From: Icerya purchasi
Lineage: Eukaryota; Arthropoda; Insecta; Hemiptera; Monophlebidae
Direction of reading: 5' to 3'
Assembly: GCA_039619475.1 (NCBI GenBank)
Contig: CM077116.1
Span: 251,520,440-251,584,439 of the forward strand
DNA length: 64,000 nucleotides
A program made the translations under genes and the position numbers. Below the pieces are notes generated by a model that was given only the letters and a program-made list of their open reading frames with translations, was not told where the DNA came from and did no database searches. Shown one piece after another: positions 50,225-63,209 of this stretch; position 1 is the first letter of the stretch; the number at the start of each line of letters is the position of its first letter.

Positions 50225-52330
50225 TATTATTTGTTCGCAGTTTAAAACACGCGATAATGAGAATCCGTAAGTGTGGCCTTTTTTGTTTAATAATATTCCA
50301 AAGCTGTTTTTTGAACATGATATTAAGTGAAATCCGCTAAACGAAAATGTAGCGGTGACTTTTTTTATTTTCTTAACGAAGAAGCATAATGTGATCTGGA
50401 AGGGAGCTTTGAAAACTCGGTCCTTCAATTCGGGCACGGACAACGAAAGAACAATTCAGATCGATGTTTACACGATGATCAGTACTTACAGGACGAATCA
50501 TCGACAAAAAAGCATACAGCAACAACTGCAAGCCGCAACTAGTAATTACGAACCGGCAAACATGATCTTCGCAGATGAATATCGTGGGCTGTTGACGGAG
50601 GAGTAGGCCGTACAACGGCCGACTGCAGTACGTGAGAATCTGGACCGTAGAAGAGGTGTGACAGGTGAAAAGAACTCTCAACACTTAAAGCTGAAGACTC
50701 GAACGTGTTCTCTGCGGAGTTAACGTATTCCGGTCACATCTCACAAAAAGACACATGGGATAGTGTTTGACCAACGGAGATCGCAACAAGCCGTCCCGCT
50801 ATTAGCACTCTCTTCGATGAAGATCTCTAACCGATCGTCCGTCGCTTTATTAAAACAGAAACAATATTTATAGCTTTAACCGCTGATCGTTGCGGTCGCT
50901 GAAGAAAACTAGTGTTTATGACGCGTGAAAACAATTACCTCTAGCGAATTTCTACTAAATGAAAAACAAGGTCGGTCGAGCTTAATTTTTCATGCGCCCA
51001 GCATTCCTCCGTCTAAGCTGACGACAACCACAGTTTACACGATATACTGAATTCAGAAATAAAATGTATTAATCTTGCAATATCGCGCATACTCTCCCCC
51101 AAGCATTTCTGCGAATATATTTACACCTTGAAAAGTGTTTAAAAATGTTCGAGACTTTTCTCCGCCTTTTCGAAATTTTTTCAACAACTTAGCATGTTTC
51201 GTTAATGATTTTGGAACCTCCAAATTCGATTATTAAAGTTATAATACCAAAAATAATATTACAAAAGCTGATGATGATGACTTTGACCTTTTTTTAACGA
51301 GAAAATTAAAAAAGTGTGTACATAAACAACAAATGCACGTACAATCAAAATCGTAGATAATAAAAGAAACCTTATGCGGAACATAGCACCAAGCAAACTT
51401 GCTAAATACGAATGAAAAAGGAAAAATAACGAATAATGTGTATTAGAAACAAATTCAGTTCATTTATGTTACGTTTTAAATGACGGAGAGTTACTAGTTT
51501 CATAAAATTTTAAATACTGCTGACTATTAAATAAAGAAAAATTAATAAATAAAAAACAGACCAATTGACAAGGAACTTGACTAATTAGTAATATTAATTA
51601 CCTTAATCTGTTTCGTACCAGCAAAACTCTTAAATATACGTCGCAAAAGTCGATTTATATTCCATATGGAAGTCGTTATTTCAAAGGAATATCGAGCAAT
51701 ATTATAAAATGCAGGTGGCTCTCTCCTTTCGCTTTACATTTCTAATTTATTTATCCCCTTAGATGTTATTAGATGTACTTCGCTTCCAAAACATTCTTAG
51801 TAGTTCCATTAAAATAAAAAAAAATTCGTAATAGTATAGTGCATATAGTTGCATGTATAATATAATAATCTTATTTTGAATTATATTTCAGTTATAAATG
51901 TGTTTATATCCATTTTTTGTATTGTCACTTTATTAAAAATTTATCAAAACATGTATCACAGTAAAAAATTATAGTTAAAAATATTAATATAAAGCCGACC
52001 TGTTTCGGAGTCACCTACTCCATAATCATGGCATTAATAAATAAAGTTAAATATTTTGAATTAGTCAAAAACATAATAATTACTAACGAACTATGAAAAT
52101 TAATACATGCTTTATGTGTATGTATCGCATTAATGAATAGTCGATAAACACACATTTAAAAACGAATAATGAAATATAATTTAGTTCCTAACAGACGGCA
52201 ACCTCTACATTGCTATATATTACGTGTTGAGACTTCTGTCACCGGATGGATAGCCTCTTCATGTCAATACTCTTACATGGAAATTGCTGGGAAAAAAAAT
52301 ATATATACACACATACATCTGGATAAAAAA
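50225..52330. other. Intergenic stretch, no gene recognised
   Basis: 50355-50603 (plus) and 50684-50373 (minus) are both open for 80-100 codons in a less AT-rich segment that continues to about 50900. Neither shows a known domain. The rest is AT-rich. Confidence 0.4.
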
Positions 52331-52652
52331 AAAAATTTCGATGCTCGGAGGGTCTAAATATAAAGTTGTAAGCTCGGGGCTTGGAAAATCGAATACTGTA
52401 AACCAGAAAAACATACGGGAAAACGCGCGCATATTTAACCATGTTCAAAATGTTTAATACTTACGCTGTGAAGAAATTTTTCGCGCCTTTTTGAACTTTT
52501 GGCTAATTTCGAAAGTTTAAGGAAATGAAATGTGTTTTAAATCCTATCAAATGAAACAACCGATTCACTGTTGCATTACATGCCGGGCAAAAAAAAAAAA
52601 AATTCCGCTCTCTGAGGATCTAAATATAAAGTTGTAAGCTCGGGGCTGTATT
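52322..52652 (+). repeat. Direct repeat pair, about 60 bp, 274 bp apart
   Basis: TCTAAATATAAAGTTGTAAG followed by CTCGGGGCT occurs at 52351-52379 and 52618-52646, each preceded by an A run and a related TTCxGCTC-type stretch. The intervening 240 bp are not repeated. Confidence 0.85.
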
Positions 52653-52933
52653 TTTTTCGCCTATAAAGCGCTTTTTTAGGCACATGTTTGAGATACATTT
52701 TGGATTTCTCAACTTTTTCATTCGGGTTATTACTTTGGTGAACACTTTTTTTGTCGCTGTTTTTTCCCTAAAAGAGGAGCTTTAAATAATTTCCTAACGG
52801 TAAAATTTTTTTATTTTACGAAATAGCTTTCGCATTTTGCTTTATATTTTGAATTAGGGCTATTTTTAAAGGGTTATGGAAGGAAGTGATTTTTGAGGTA
52901 ATTTTAAATTCTATATTATAAATTCTTGACGCA

Positions 52934-53010
52934 TAGGCGTACCCAGGGAGGATTTGGGGGTTCACCCCCCCCCCCCCCCCAATGGATTTTTACGTTGCTG
53001 TATTGTCGCT
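52934..53010. mobile_element. Possible single hAT-like terminus
   Basis: ATAGGCGTACCCAGGGAGGA followed by a G run and a C run resembles the ends of the hAT-like elements at 29.7 and 31.4 kb. No matching second end was found. Confidence 0.25.
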
Positions 53011-53474
53011 TTACGGTCGTAAGATGTCTTGGTACCAGGCATTCTGACAGTACAACGAACTATGTATTAGTGTAAATTATTCTCAAAATGAAAACGAACA
53101 CAAGTAATCCTAATCCTTACGCATTTAGAACTATTGTACAAGAGATTATTAATAAAATATAAATTACTAAGTAAAATCATTTTTTCTGTCAAGTGTTTTT
53201 TTGTTTTTTTTTTGAAAAAAAGCCGAGTGAAAGAGTATAAATTAACTATCAACCGAGCTCTATTTCATACTACAACTGTCAGTTACGATAGTCAAGCAAG
53301 CCGCGAAGAACTCTGTAATTAGATCGTTAATTAAGTAGTTAAAATTACGAACAATTTTATCAGTTTATAATTTTATTTTGATTTTTATTGTACATTTATT
53401 TCAAAATGTAACGGAAAAATGTTAAAATATTTCCTGATAAATAACGGTTTATTAACCTCGGCTTAAGAATTACG

Positions 53475-53715
53475 TTGTAACACATATATCTTCTTCTTCG
53501 TCAACGGCATTTTCCCGCTGGTGCGGGGTCTACCTTACGAATGGAACGCCTCCAATTGTTTCGATCATATGCTAGACTCTGGTCAATACCGGTAACTCTG
53601 GGATCGGCACAAACTGAGTCAGATCATCTCCGTTTTAGTTTACCAATTGGCCTTTTTCCAGGCACTTGCAAGTTATATGTCCCTAATATTAGCGAGGCGC
53701 TTCCGGAATCCTGAA
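53475..53715 (-). mobile_element. RTE-like LINE C-terminus, 5'-truncated
   Basis: The minus strand reads PGKRPIGKLKRR, SDSVCADPRVTGID and NNWRRSIRKVDPAPAGK, then a stop and an arginine-coding (GAA)n tail. This is the usual end of RTE-type ORF2, where a GRP(R/K) linker is followed by WRR.I+KADPA. One stop interrupts it. The upstream end runs into the (AT)n tract at 53724. Confidence 0.75.
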
Positions 53716-53718
53716 ATC

Positions 53719-53723
<5 letters not shown>

Positions 53724-53765
<42 letters not shown>
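53724..53765. repeat. (AT)n microsatellite
   Basis: About 20 AT units. Confidence 0.96.
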
Positions 53766-53769
<4 letters not shown>

Positions 53770-54107
53770 CTGTCTTCGGGTCTCGCAAAGGGTCAAGTCC
53801 CCTTGACCTTCTTCTTTATAGCGTCATACTTAATTTCTGAGCGTCAGCGACTACCTATTCTAAAATTTCAGCTGTACAGATCCTAGGCATAGTGTTCATA
53901 GCAATTGTTGTTTATACGCGGTACGAATGTGTACACACGCAAGACTACACTTGCAATTGATATTGCGATTGTTTGATTTTTCGATATACAAGTGCAGTCC
54001 CGTGTTTGTCTGCTGTGTACTAACTAGCGCGCATATGATATGGTATAGAGATGGTGATTTGCCATCGTAATTATTAGCGGTTAATTTAATATAATTTTTT
54101 GTAAATA

Positions 54108-54190
54108 ACTTCTGTCGTTAACCGGAATCAAACCGGAGACTTCCGTAACGGAAGCCAAACGCACTAGCAACTAGGCTATCGCGACGACTT
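54108..54190 (-). mobile_element. tRNA-like head of a second SINE family (or decayed tRNA)
   Basis: Minus strand from 54190: GATAGCCTAGTTGCTAG resembles box A, and GGTTTGATTCC resembles box B, with a four-pair T-stem CCGG/CCGG and a partial acceptor pairing GTCGT/ACGAC. The sequence shares the GCCTAGT core with the 33.8-kb SINE, but the rest differs. A variable body continues to about 53800 without a clear tail or target duplication. Confidence 0.5.
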
Positions 54191-54199
54191 TCCTCTAAA

Positions 54200-55190
54200 C
54201 TTCTTTTAGAAAAATCGTTTTCAATCGACACATTCTTACCGATTTTTTTATTTAAAAAAAAAATCTTAGCAGTTGTACAAAACACATTATTTAAACTTTT
54301 GTCATCTTATATAAATTAACGAGAAATAATTATGGAGCAAAACATATAGTGTGCGCCGGGCTAAGAATGTTATCGTCATTAATATGTATAATTTCGAACT
54401 TTCAACAAATACAGACCCTTCCAGATGATACTTAGAGAAGATTCGGTTTTAATATAATTTTTAAATGTTGCCTAAAAACGTCATTTTAAACGGCGCAAAC
54501 GCGTTACATGATTTTTCGTATTACCCCGGCGTAAAAAAAAGATGACACGGTCATTTAATATTATATACGTACAAAACTGGTCGATACAAAGAAATATCAC
54601 GTACAAATTGATCATAAAACATCAAAATCAGTCTTATATAATTATATAAAATCAAGCTGCTGTACGCAAAAGCGTGCAAGGAGAATAATTATGCAGCCCT
54701 AGATACGGACGTAGTGGGACCGCTTCGAGTTCCTGAAATATTTTTTCGAGGCATTCATCCTCTGTCGTTAACCAGTATAGACTTCGTTCGGTGCCACAAA
54801 GACACAACCGAACTCGTTATTGTAGCTTTACACCGATATCGATGTTTAACGTACGTCAGAAATGCGGGGAGTACTTTTTCACGATATATTCCATTTATTT
54901 TTCCTTATACGATGAAGGCTTTTTACAGTGTCTTTTGTTTTCAGTATGCAAAATCTAAAGCATTTTTCATTATTTCCATTACGACTTCTTATGATACCAG
55001 TTTCTTTCTCGCGATTCTCATCAGAAATGAATTTATTAAGTTAGTAACGCGCGCTGTTCTGGGCATTATTCCGACACACACAGTTCAGAGTACATTTAAC
55101 CGATATATTACAAAATGCGTACGCCATTCGAAAGTTCTATCTCGATGATGATGTCATCACTGCGATCAACAATTTGCGCCTCTACCTTAA
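54200..55190. other. Unassigned stretch with one long open frame
   Basis: The plus frame is open from about 54660 to 55145 (starting codon possibilities near 54714) for at least 144 codons with serine, isoleucine and phenylalanine enrichment. It shows no domain I recognise and no splice signals that settle it; it ends beside the composite repeat at 55.2 kb. Confidence 0.3.
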
Positions 55191-55204
55191 AAGATGTATC
55201 CAAC

Positions 55205-56066
55205 ATGCCTTTTTCGTTTTTTAACCGTCTTCAAAAAAGGAGGAAGTATTTTCAATTAATTCGACTGTATTTTTTTTTTTTTTTATGTGTGTTACCACAG
55301 AACTTTCTTCTAGATGAACCGATTTTGATGATTCTTCTTTTATTTGAAAGGTGGTGTTTGTCATGTGGTCCCATTTAAATTTGATCAAGGTCTGACCGAT
55401 AGTTCTTGAGTTATCCTTAATAATGCGGGAGATTGAAGATTTTTGGATGCTTTTCATTCATGATTGTTTTCACCGTCGGATTAGATTTATTGACTTAAAG
55501 TACTATAAATTTGCCAAATTACCATGGAAATGTAGCTTTTGGTGTTTTCACACCGTGGAAATATCTGTTCTTATTAAAATGTTTTAATTTAATTGAATAA
55601 AAATGCACTAAAAAGTAAAAAATAAAATGCTTTTTTACAAAAAATAAATACCGATGATACTTGAAGGTTTATTATAAAAATTTAAAAATGCACTAAAAAG
55701 TAAAAAATAATTACTCCCGATAAGAAAATATATATATATCAGAGTGATATAACACTTAAGTGGTGATATCGTAATTCTTATACAACATTAATTTTTTGGA
55801 GTTGGCATCAAATTCATATTAAAAGAATAATTAAAAACTGCATTAAATGTTGATTAAATTGTTCCTAACATGAATTTAATTCCAACTCCAAAAAATTAAT
55901 GTTGTATAAGAATTACGATATCACCACTTAAGTGTTATATCACTCTGATATATATATTTTCTTATCGGGAGTAATTATTTTTTACTTTTTAGTGCATTTT
56001 TAAATTTTTATAATAAACTGAAAGTATCGGTATTTATTTTTTGTAAAAAAGCATTTTATTTTTTCT
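55205..56066 (+). repeat. Composite palindromic repeat, copy 2
   Basis: 55205-55560 is the unique block, starting GTCTTCAAAAAAGGAGGAAG and containing CATGTGGTCCCATTTAAATT. 55619-56066 is the palindrome: arms of about 195 bp reading TAATTACTCCCGATAAGAAA, GTGGTGATATCGTAATTCTT and CCAACTCCAAAAAATTAATG from outside to inside, spacer about 50 bp. The two arms differ at only a few positions. ATCTGTTCTTATTAAAATG at 55562 also occurs at 34877, outside this repeat. Confidence 0.87.
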
Positions 56067-56069
56067 CTA

Positions 56070-57125
56070 TTTTTATGCAATTTTTCAACGATATTGTCGT
56101 GTTTTAATTTCGATTAATTTCCCTACGTTGCGGAATAAATTTCGCATACGTTTCAACGCACCGCTCCGAAATATTTTCAACATTAAAATTTCTACCTTTT
56201 GGGGATATTGTGTTATATAAAAATAGAGTGCTTAACACTCTAATGGTATAGTTAAAGAATATTTGTGTAATATTTGTTTTTGACAATAAACGTATTACGA
56301 GCAACATTGGTCAACGAGACCCGCAAGTTATTTAAAAAAAAAAAAAAACAAAAAAAAACCGTATAATTTTAAATTGTTTACAGTATTAAGGAAAAATTAC
56401 GTTTAATTTTAGTAAGGCGGGAACAAATGGCGCCGGGGAAATCTCAGAAACAAATGATTGCAGAAGACCAGCAGTTCGAATGCTATTTGTAATGCCGGGT
56501 ATGTATATATAATAAATTAACACTTTTCTGTTCACAATTAACCTGCTGTATAATGGGCGAAAGAACTTGATGCTGTAAACCATTAAGTAGCACGTGCTAC
56601 TGGCAACTACGTGTCAACATGTTAAATGAACCAATCGGAGCAAGTCTGGCCAACTTTAAGCTTATTGCCCAGCACATTTGCCAATACACTAGCGCATAAA
56701 TCAGCGCAGCATAAAAAAGCCAGCTCAGTAAAATTTTCTACGAAAAATCACACTCATCAAGAAAATATTTAAATATCATCAACTTTTTCTCAGTATGTTG
56801 AGTTGAATTTTCCTTATACTCCGTTTTTATTACTTTAATAAACATATCGAAACCAAAACTGTACAGGCAGAGTAATAATAATAATAGTAATGAAAATAAT
56901 TATAATAATCAAAACTCGTCGGATTATTTGTGATTATTATTATCATGGCAGAAATTAAAATGTACTCTGCACAGCGCGCAAACAATATTCAAATTTGAAA
57001 ACTATAACAATAGATATAATGCGGAACAAAGATCGAGAAAACTATCGAGCGAAAAACCATGAATGATTATAGAAGTTATTGAATCGTTTAAAAAGGAGGA
57101 GAAAACTCGAAAATCAAACAATAAC
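56070..57125. other. AT-rich stretch, no gene recognised
   Basis: An A run at 56334-56356 and an (AAT)-type run at 56873-56900. No gene recognised. Confidence 0.5.
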
Positions 57126-57129
57126 AAAC

Positions 57130-58790
57130 TGCATATACAGAATAAGAAGAAAAGATGAATAAAAAAAAAACGAGAAAAGCAAAGGAAGAATGAATGGACG
57201 ATAGCTGTAAAGAGAAATAGAACAACTGAAATCTATTAATTTTTAAAATTCCCTTCGAATCGTCGAAAAATCTTTTAGTGTGACATAAAATAATATAAAG
57301 GACGCGAGAATGGTAAATATCTGCTTGATAATAATGATTAATAGAGATGGTAGGAATATTTAGAAGAGTTGTATATTTCGGAAAATCAAGATCAAGTAAG
57401 AGCAGATAATACGGTTAAGTAGAGATATTTAAGAGTGGTTTTGACAAAGCTCTTAGACTTACAAGTGGAACAAATCGGCAGGTATAGATGAAATTCTGGC
57501 AGAATTGTTGAAACAAAGTGGGGATGGAGTCACAAGCTAAAATTGTAAAATTATCAATGAAACTAGGATTATTCCAGATGATTTTCGAAGAAATGTGATC
57601 ATCGTAATACCGAAGAACGATGAAACAGACTTGTGCGTAAATTATCGGACCATCAGTTTAAACACACTAACTTCTCTAAGATGTTCACTAAAATTATATA
57701 GAGAAGGATTAAAGGAGCTACATAGAAATAGTCCTTCAAGTGGATCCATTTGAATTCAGAAGCAAAATAGGAACTAGAAAAGCAATTTTGACATTAACAA
57801 CAATTGTTGAAATAAAAATAAAACCGCATAGCGCTTTCATAGATGCGGAAAAAGTGGCATTTGATAATACAAAACAGAATGAAAATGTTCAGACTACTTC
57901 GATGGAGACGTGTTAGTGGTTATTTATATAATGTTCAAACAGCAATAGTAAAATATAGAAAGAACACAAGAGATGCCAAAATTAAGAAGGGCAGTGTATG
58001 ACGAGGCTGCTCACCGCTTTATGTCGAAGAAAATGAAGTTAGGAATATAAAATCAGACCTTGAAAAACCGAACGAAGCAATAAGTAAGACCATCAGATTT
58101 ACCGATGACGTTGTTGTTGATGGTGAGAAATCTGGAACAGTCGTTAAGGAAAATGGAAAGTATACTCTGTAGCATAATTATGGAATGAAATTAACTATAA
58201 AAAAGATGAGATGATAACGGTGCGCAGTAAAACGACAGAAATATTGCCACCAGTTTGCATCAAACTGAATTCAGTGAAATTGCAGGACTTGCAAATATAG
58301 TAACTCAGAAGGGAAAAAGTACTGAGAACTCGAAAACAAGGACGGCACAGACAAAAACAACAACAAATCCATTCTGACCTCTAGATCAATACTGATAGGT
58401 AAAAGAAAAACATTCCGGGAATGCTTTGTTGTTCGGAGCGTTGCATATTGTAGGACTGCGAAAACCGAAAATAAACAAAAATTTGAAATGCGGTAACTAA
58501 GAAAAATTATGAAGATCGCATGGATAGAATCAAGAAGTATTAAAAAGAGCGGAAACGAATCAACATCTTTTAAACACAGTTATCGGAAGACGGCACTAGT
58601 TGGACATATTCGGAAGAACGATAGTGTCAATAATGGAACGAATGACGGAAAAACGCCGGAGGAACACCTCTCGTATTTTAGCCTGTCTACTTTGCAGAAA
58701 CATCTAATGAGAGAATACAGAAACTGAATAATTGCTAAAAAATGCAAAATATCCGCAATTCTATTTGTCATATAATATATAAAAATTTAT
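57130..58790 (+). pseudogene. RTE-like LINE ORF2 fragment, heavily decayed
   Basis: Plus strand, many frameshifts. Near 57470 the block NKSAGIDEILAELLKQSGDG-like (here IGRYR*NSGRIVET in one frame) marks the start of the RT; near 57600 VIIVIPKNDET gives the IPK block, followed by NYRTISLNTL; near 57750 DPFEFRSKIGTRKAI is the FGFR-G-GTR block; near 57825 HSAFIDAEKVAFD is the first catalytic region (F-DY-KAFD), with the second aspartate kept. After 58100 the remains IYR-RCC (FADD block) and DEMITVRSKTTEI follow. Near 58600 a GHI-RKND block and KRRRGTP give the C-terminal linker. This order is that of RTE-type elements common in insects. It is 5'-truncated. Confidence 0.75.
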
Positions 58791-58799
58791 CGCGACTAC

Positions 58800-59225
58800 A
58801 TCTCAAGAAACTATCATCGTCATTTAATGCCATGAATGCGTCGGCAATTTTTTTTTTTGCCTAATATAGCCGATGAAATTTTGTGTTCTTTCTATTTTAA
58901 TCGGTATTTTGAATAATATTCCAAGTATCAAAAATTAATCAAACATAAAAAATGGATATAAAGAATCGAAAAAAGAAAGGCATCGAGCATTTTTGTTTTT
59001 CTTTAAGTGAAACTTTATAGATATGGAATCACAGATCATTTCGTTCTTACTCTTGGTAAATTTGATACTAATACTATAACCCTAAATCGAAGTTCGGTAA
59101 ACGCCTTTGAAGTTTCACTTCTGCCCTGTGCCCCGAAACACATTCTCTTTTTTAATTAATTTGTTTATGCATCTAATAAAAAAAGTTCACTTTATTTCCG
59201 TGTCTAAAACCTTAACATCGGCGTA
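58800..59225. other. AT-rich stretch, no gene recognised
   Basis: Nothing recognised between the RTE-like and I-like LINE fragments. Confidence 0.5.
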
Positions 59226-59228
59226 GAT

Positions 59229-59520
59229 TTTTTTGGGGGGGGGGGGCTCGTTAACAAGAGATTCCCATCCAGAAGAGATAGAAGGAAAAGCCAACTACTC
59301 GTAATTAAAAACCTAATTAGATCGGGAAATAACTGAAATAAAGGAACCAATGGTAGAGACAAAAAAGACAGAATATAGGAGAAGCACAATCGTGATCAGG
59401 AAGCCTTTAAGAGGAGTAAATAGAGAAAAGTTCAGCATGAAGAGCAGAGCACTCAAAGGAAATGTGATTAGCATCACAGACAACCGCTTCGTTAGGATGT
59501 AGAGGACGATAAGGAAAGGA
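59229..59520 (-). mobile_element. I-like LINE 3' fragment, downstream tandem copy
   Basis: The minus strand encodes CDANHISFECSALHAELFS, the C-terminal C/H block, in a frame different from the 83-codon frame at 59564-59313. The 3' end is the C run and A run at 59229-59246 (G and T on the plus strand). It is followed upstream by the poly(A) tail of the next copy, so the two are in tandem, head to tail. Confidence 0.7.
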
Positions 59521-60570
59521 TTTTTTTTTTTTTTTTTGGTAGGGGGGACGCCAACCGAGGGCATGATCTAAGAATTACGAACAAGGATTAAATTTTTATA
59601 TATATATATATAGAGAAATAGAAGAAATAAACTTCGCTAAAGCTGGAACAACATCCGGTGAAGGAAAGGAAAGTAGGTAGGAAGTAAAAAAGGAGCAGGC
59701 AGTTTAAGGTGTAAGAACTTATTTTAGAGAAGGGAGTAGCGCTCCTGCATCAGAAGAAGAGAATATTCAAAAAGAATATGATCTGCATCACAAACGCAGT
59801 CCTGATCCAAGGGATGAAGAACACAAAGTGGAGAATAAACAATAGAAAAAAACGAAAAAGAGACGAAGGAAGACAATTATGGTTGAAACGAAGACGTGTT
59901 ATGGAGGAAATAATGAAACGACTGAGGCCAGACAAAATCAGCAAACCAAAACCGTAATGAAGGAAAAGGCTGTATTAGTAAAAGAAATGAGGATTAGAAA
60001 AGGAGGCAATGTAGATATCATGATTCGAGGTGTGCTTGCTTAAATGGAAAAAGGATATTGTTAGCGGGAAATTTATTTATAAATTTTTTCCATTAGAGAA
60101 AGTAGAGCAAGCAAACAAGTCAACTAGGCTGTTGCCCACGATGCTGCTATAATTGGGAATCCAAAGAAGAGCGATTTGAATAGAACGAACTAAATAAAAG
60201 ATTGGCAATTAAGGAACGAACAGAAAGGACAATGTAGTCGTATGAAAGGGATGGAAAAAGAGAGGATATGGCCTGCAAGACGCTCATCGAGTCGGAACAA
60301 ATAAGGTACTTGTTACTATAGGAGAAAAGTACAATGAATAGAACTGTACGGAGTATTGCATACGATTCTACGGTAAAAATAGAACAAGAGAGACGGTAGT
60401 GTGAAAGTAAGATTAAAGCGTAGACACGAATAGTAGAGACAAGAACAAAAGGTGGAAGAGAAGGAAAAGCAAAGATCAGAAGGAAGGGTATAGGATTGAA
60501 GGATAGAAGGAACGGTTATTGATAGAATTGAAGAAGTTCTTACTGAAGAATAATAGATTAGTACTTGGGA
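59521..60570 (-). pseudogene. I-like LINE with RNase H domain and C-terminus, multiply frameshifted
   Basis: Minus strand. RNase H is visible in broken frames: ILRTVLFIVLF (first helix), ICSDSMSVLQAI (catalytic aspartate and following helix) and ALLWIPNYSSIVGNSLVDL (the W(I/V)P.H.G..GNE..D block, with histidine replaced by tyrosine and glutamate by serine). Downstream come SGLSRFIISSITRLRFNHNCLPSSLFRF and the cysteine region. The 3' region ends with GTTGGCGTCCCCCCTACC and a poly(A) tail (T run 59521-59537). The RNase H after RT supports an I/LOA-type clade. The 5' border near 60570 is uncertain. Confidence 0.75.
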
Positions 60571-60574
60571 TTTT

Positions 60575-63207
60575 TTTTAAGAGAAAGCCGGAACGAGCGG
60601 AAATTTGAAAGTGTCAGCGCACGTTCCTAATAAAGCTAAATTAAAATGGAACTTTTTCTACTTCTTATCCGCGGTCAGTAGATAAATTTGCAGCAAAAAG
60701 TTATCGACGCTTTTTGTTTGTTCCAGTTTTTGTTAAGCGATACATTATAGTCAAGCGAATTTATCGGCCAATTTCAAGTGTCCAGCGGTCAGGTAGCGAT
60801 TTAAGGTAATTTCGTAAAATAAATCATCGATATAAAACGGCTTATTCGATATTATCGATATTACAAATCTGACTAAATTTTGCACCACTTCGATTCGACG
60901 TTGTCGATATATCATTACGTAAAATGAACTTAAAACACGTTCCTAATTAAAATCTCGGTTTGTTTCTTTTTTTTTTCTTATTTTTTGCCATTTCACGCGT
61001 GAAAAAGCGGAATAATCGGACAAAACCTGTACGACATAGAGAGCAACGCGTGGAGGGGGGGCACCTGTTATATAGCTATGCCGTTCAGGTAGGACGCAGT
61101 GAGATGGAAAATGCGTGACGGTAAAGAAAACCGATTGAAAATGTATTTCCGGACTGCAGTTAAAAGGTGGAGCGAGGCTAGTGCCGAAATTTTATTGGAA
61201 TTCGCGCTGCTTTCAGACTGCTCTACGACTTGGTTAAGACCGCAATCTCTAGTCAATCCCCGGCCTTAAACGAACTAATGCGATCGAGAATTTGATCTGT
61301 CTTGAATGTTTTAACGGAAGTGCCATATGCCGAATGATTTCGTTCGTGTCTTAACGAGAGTAGGGCAATAAAAAAAAAAAAAAAAAAAAAAAAAAACACG
61401 AATAGAAAATCATTCTGAACGAAACAGAATTCCGCTGTTCTACACATTTTTCTACCACGCGGTGATGCGTCTCTATGAATAAAACACTCTAATAGAAAAG
61501 CCTGAAATTGCATATTATTAATACACCACGGACAAAGGTGCTTTTCGTTTTTCGGCTGAGGAGGATGAAAAAGAGTGTCACAGATTCGAGTATCGTGTCC
61601 TTAAATTTCCTGCGAGGTTCGTTATAGTGGTCCGCCGAATGATGCAGCTTAACGTTTTAACGTTTCAGAACGTTGATTAGTCTTAGAAATGGCTCCCAGT
61701 CGCTGTACACCTGCCCTTCTTGTGCCGTCATCTTTGGGTGCGTATCTCAGGTACGCTATTGTTTACTTCGAAATGATTAATGATGGTAGAAAAAATGGTC
61801 AAAAAAATGGTACATCCGATGATTTTACCATCATTCTTATTGAAAAACTAGGCAACGCCGCATAACTGTGTGTGCCGTGTTTATCGCACAATTACAGTCA
61901 AACCAGTTTGTCGGCGAAATGGGAAACCAGCGAGCAACCGTCGAGTGTCTACACGGCGTGTATATTAGTTTTAAAATAATATTCCGTCTATATAATATTA
62001 TTATATTCTTTACTTTTTTACTAATTCTATAGCAGTTCAGGAAGTTTTCAGTGAATTTTTGCCCGCTGTATAAAGTTTCACATTAACTCCGAGCTACTAG
62101 TTGAAACCGAGCCTCTCGTCTTATTAAATTCTTCACCGCGTTATGTCTCAGAATTGCGGTTTACAGTCTACATGTCATTACCGTTAACGTCGAAAATATA
62201 AAATACCGATTTTTCAAATTTATAACTATTTTTTTTTTTTTTTTACAATACATAATAATCGTTTCTCCGTTCGCAGCTATTTAAAGTTACGAATATCCGA
62301 GTTGAAGTAAAATTCGATGTGTGAAATACGTATGTTCAGATAATTGCGATGATAAAGTGATGCGACGCATTATTATGTCCGCTTTCGACGGCGCAATTAA
62401 AAAATTAAGAATAAACACTCATATAATCTATCGTAACAGCTCACAGTTTTATTAATGATTTTAAAGATTACTAATTAAACGGAGAGATCGAGAATTATCG
62501 CAAACTTTAAATTACATTTTAGTATATTTAGAGTACACGATCACAACCACCGATCTCCACTTAACCCATTTCGAAGAACCAAGGATAAACGAAATCGAAT
62601 AATATCAGAGAGTGATCATCTGAATGAATGTAAAAAACCGAATCATCATCGCAAAACGATATTGAAATTTGTTTTGCGGTTCGTTTCTTTTGTAATTATA
62701 CATGTGTGTGTGTATATATAGAGTTTTTATATTGAATTTTTTTTTATAATGCGAGAGTTGCCCCCGTTGTTTTCACAGCAGTGAGTATTCTCAGAACTTC
62801 AGAAAAAGAATACTTACCGTTACGAGATATTTTCTAGTGGTGCATCCACGGGCATAAGCCAAAAAAACTGGATGATTTGGCAGTCCAAATTCCAAACGGG
62901 ATTGCTACCATGTGCGCCATACATTTTGTCCAAAAAGCTTTTTTTCCTTTTTCGGAGATTTTTCAGTTGAAAAAATAATCAGCGAGAAAACAACATAAAG
63001 CAAAAAGCTCGAACGGGCCAGTATGTGTGAGTGCAAAAAATATTACAACGAACAGCAAGATCAGCAGTAATTTGAAAAAAGTATTTCGAAGTATACCACA
63101 AAATTTGTATAAACAAAGTACGGCAAAGAAGGAACATAACCTTCAGATCCTCGTTACGACCCCTCTTATATGGGAGCAGATTATCGGTTTCACAATACCG
63201 GTTGTTA
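60575..63207. other. Intergenic stretch, no gene recognised
   Basis: Includes a 26-nt A run at 61371-61397 preceded by GGGCAAT, which could be the tail of an unrecognised retroposon, and a 58-codon frame at 61689-61865 whose codon 20 overlaps a CAG|GTACGC donor-like site. No family recognised. Confidence 0.4.
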
Positions 63208-63209
63208 TA

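Noticed and set aside
50355..50684. Opposite-strand frames of 83 and 103 codons
   Set aside because: Both strands are open in the same interval, neither has a motif; no basis to choose.
54714..55148. 144-codon plus-strand frame
   Set aside because: No domain, no convincing start or splice sites, phenylalanine/isoleucine-rich; kept only as an unassigned open frame.
61689..61865. 58-codon frame with a good start context and an internal CAG|GTACGC
   Set aside because: Too short to judge, no family match, and splice and uninterrupted reading are alternative explanations that cannot be separated here.
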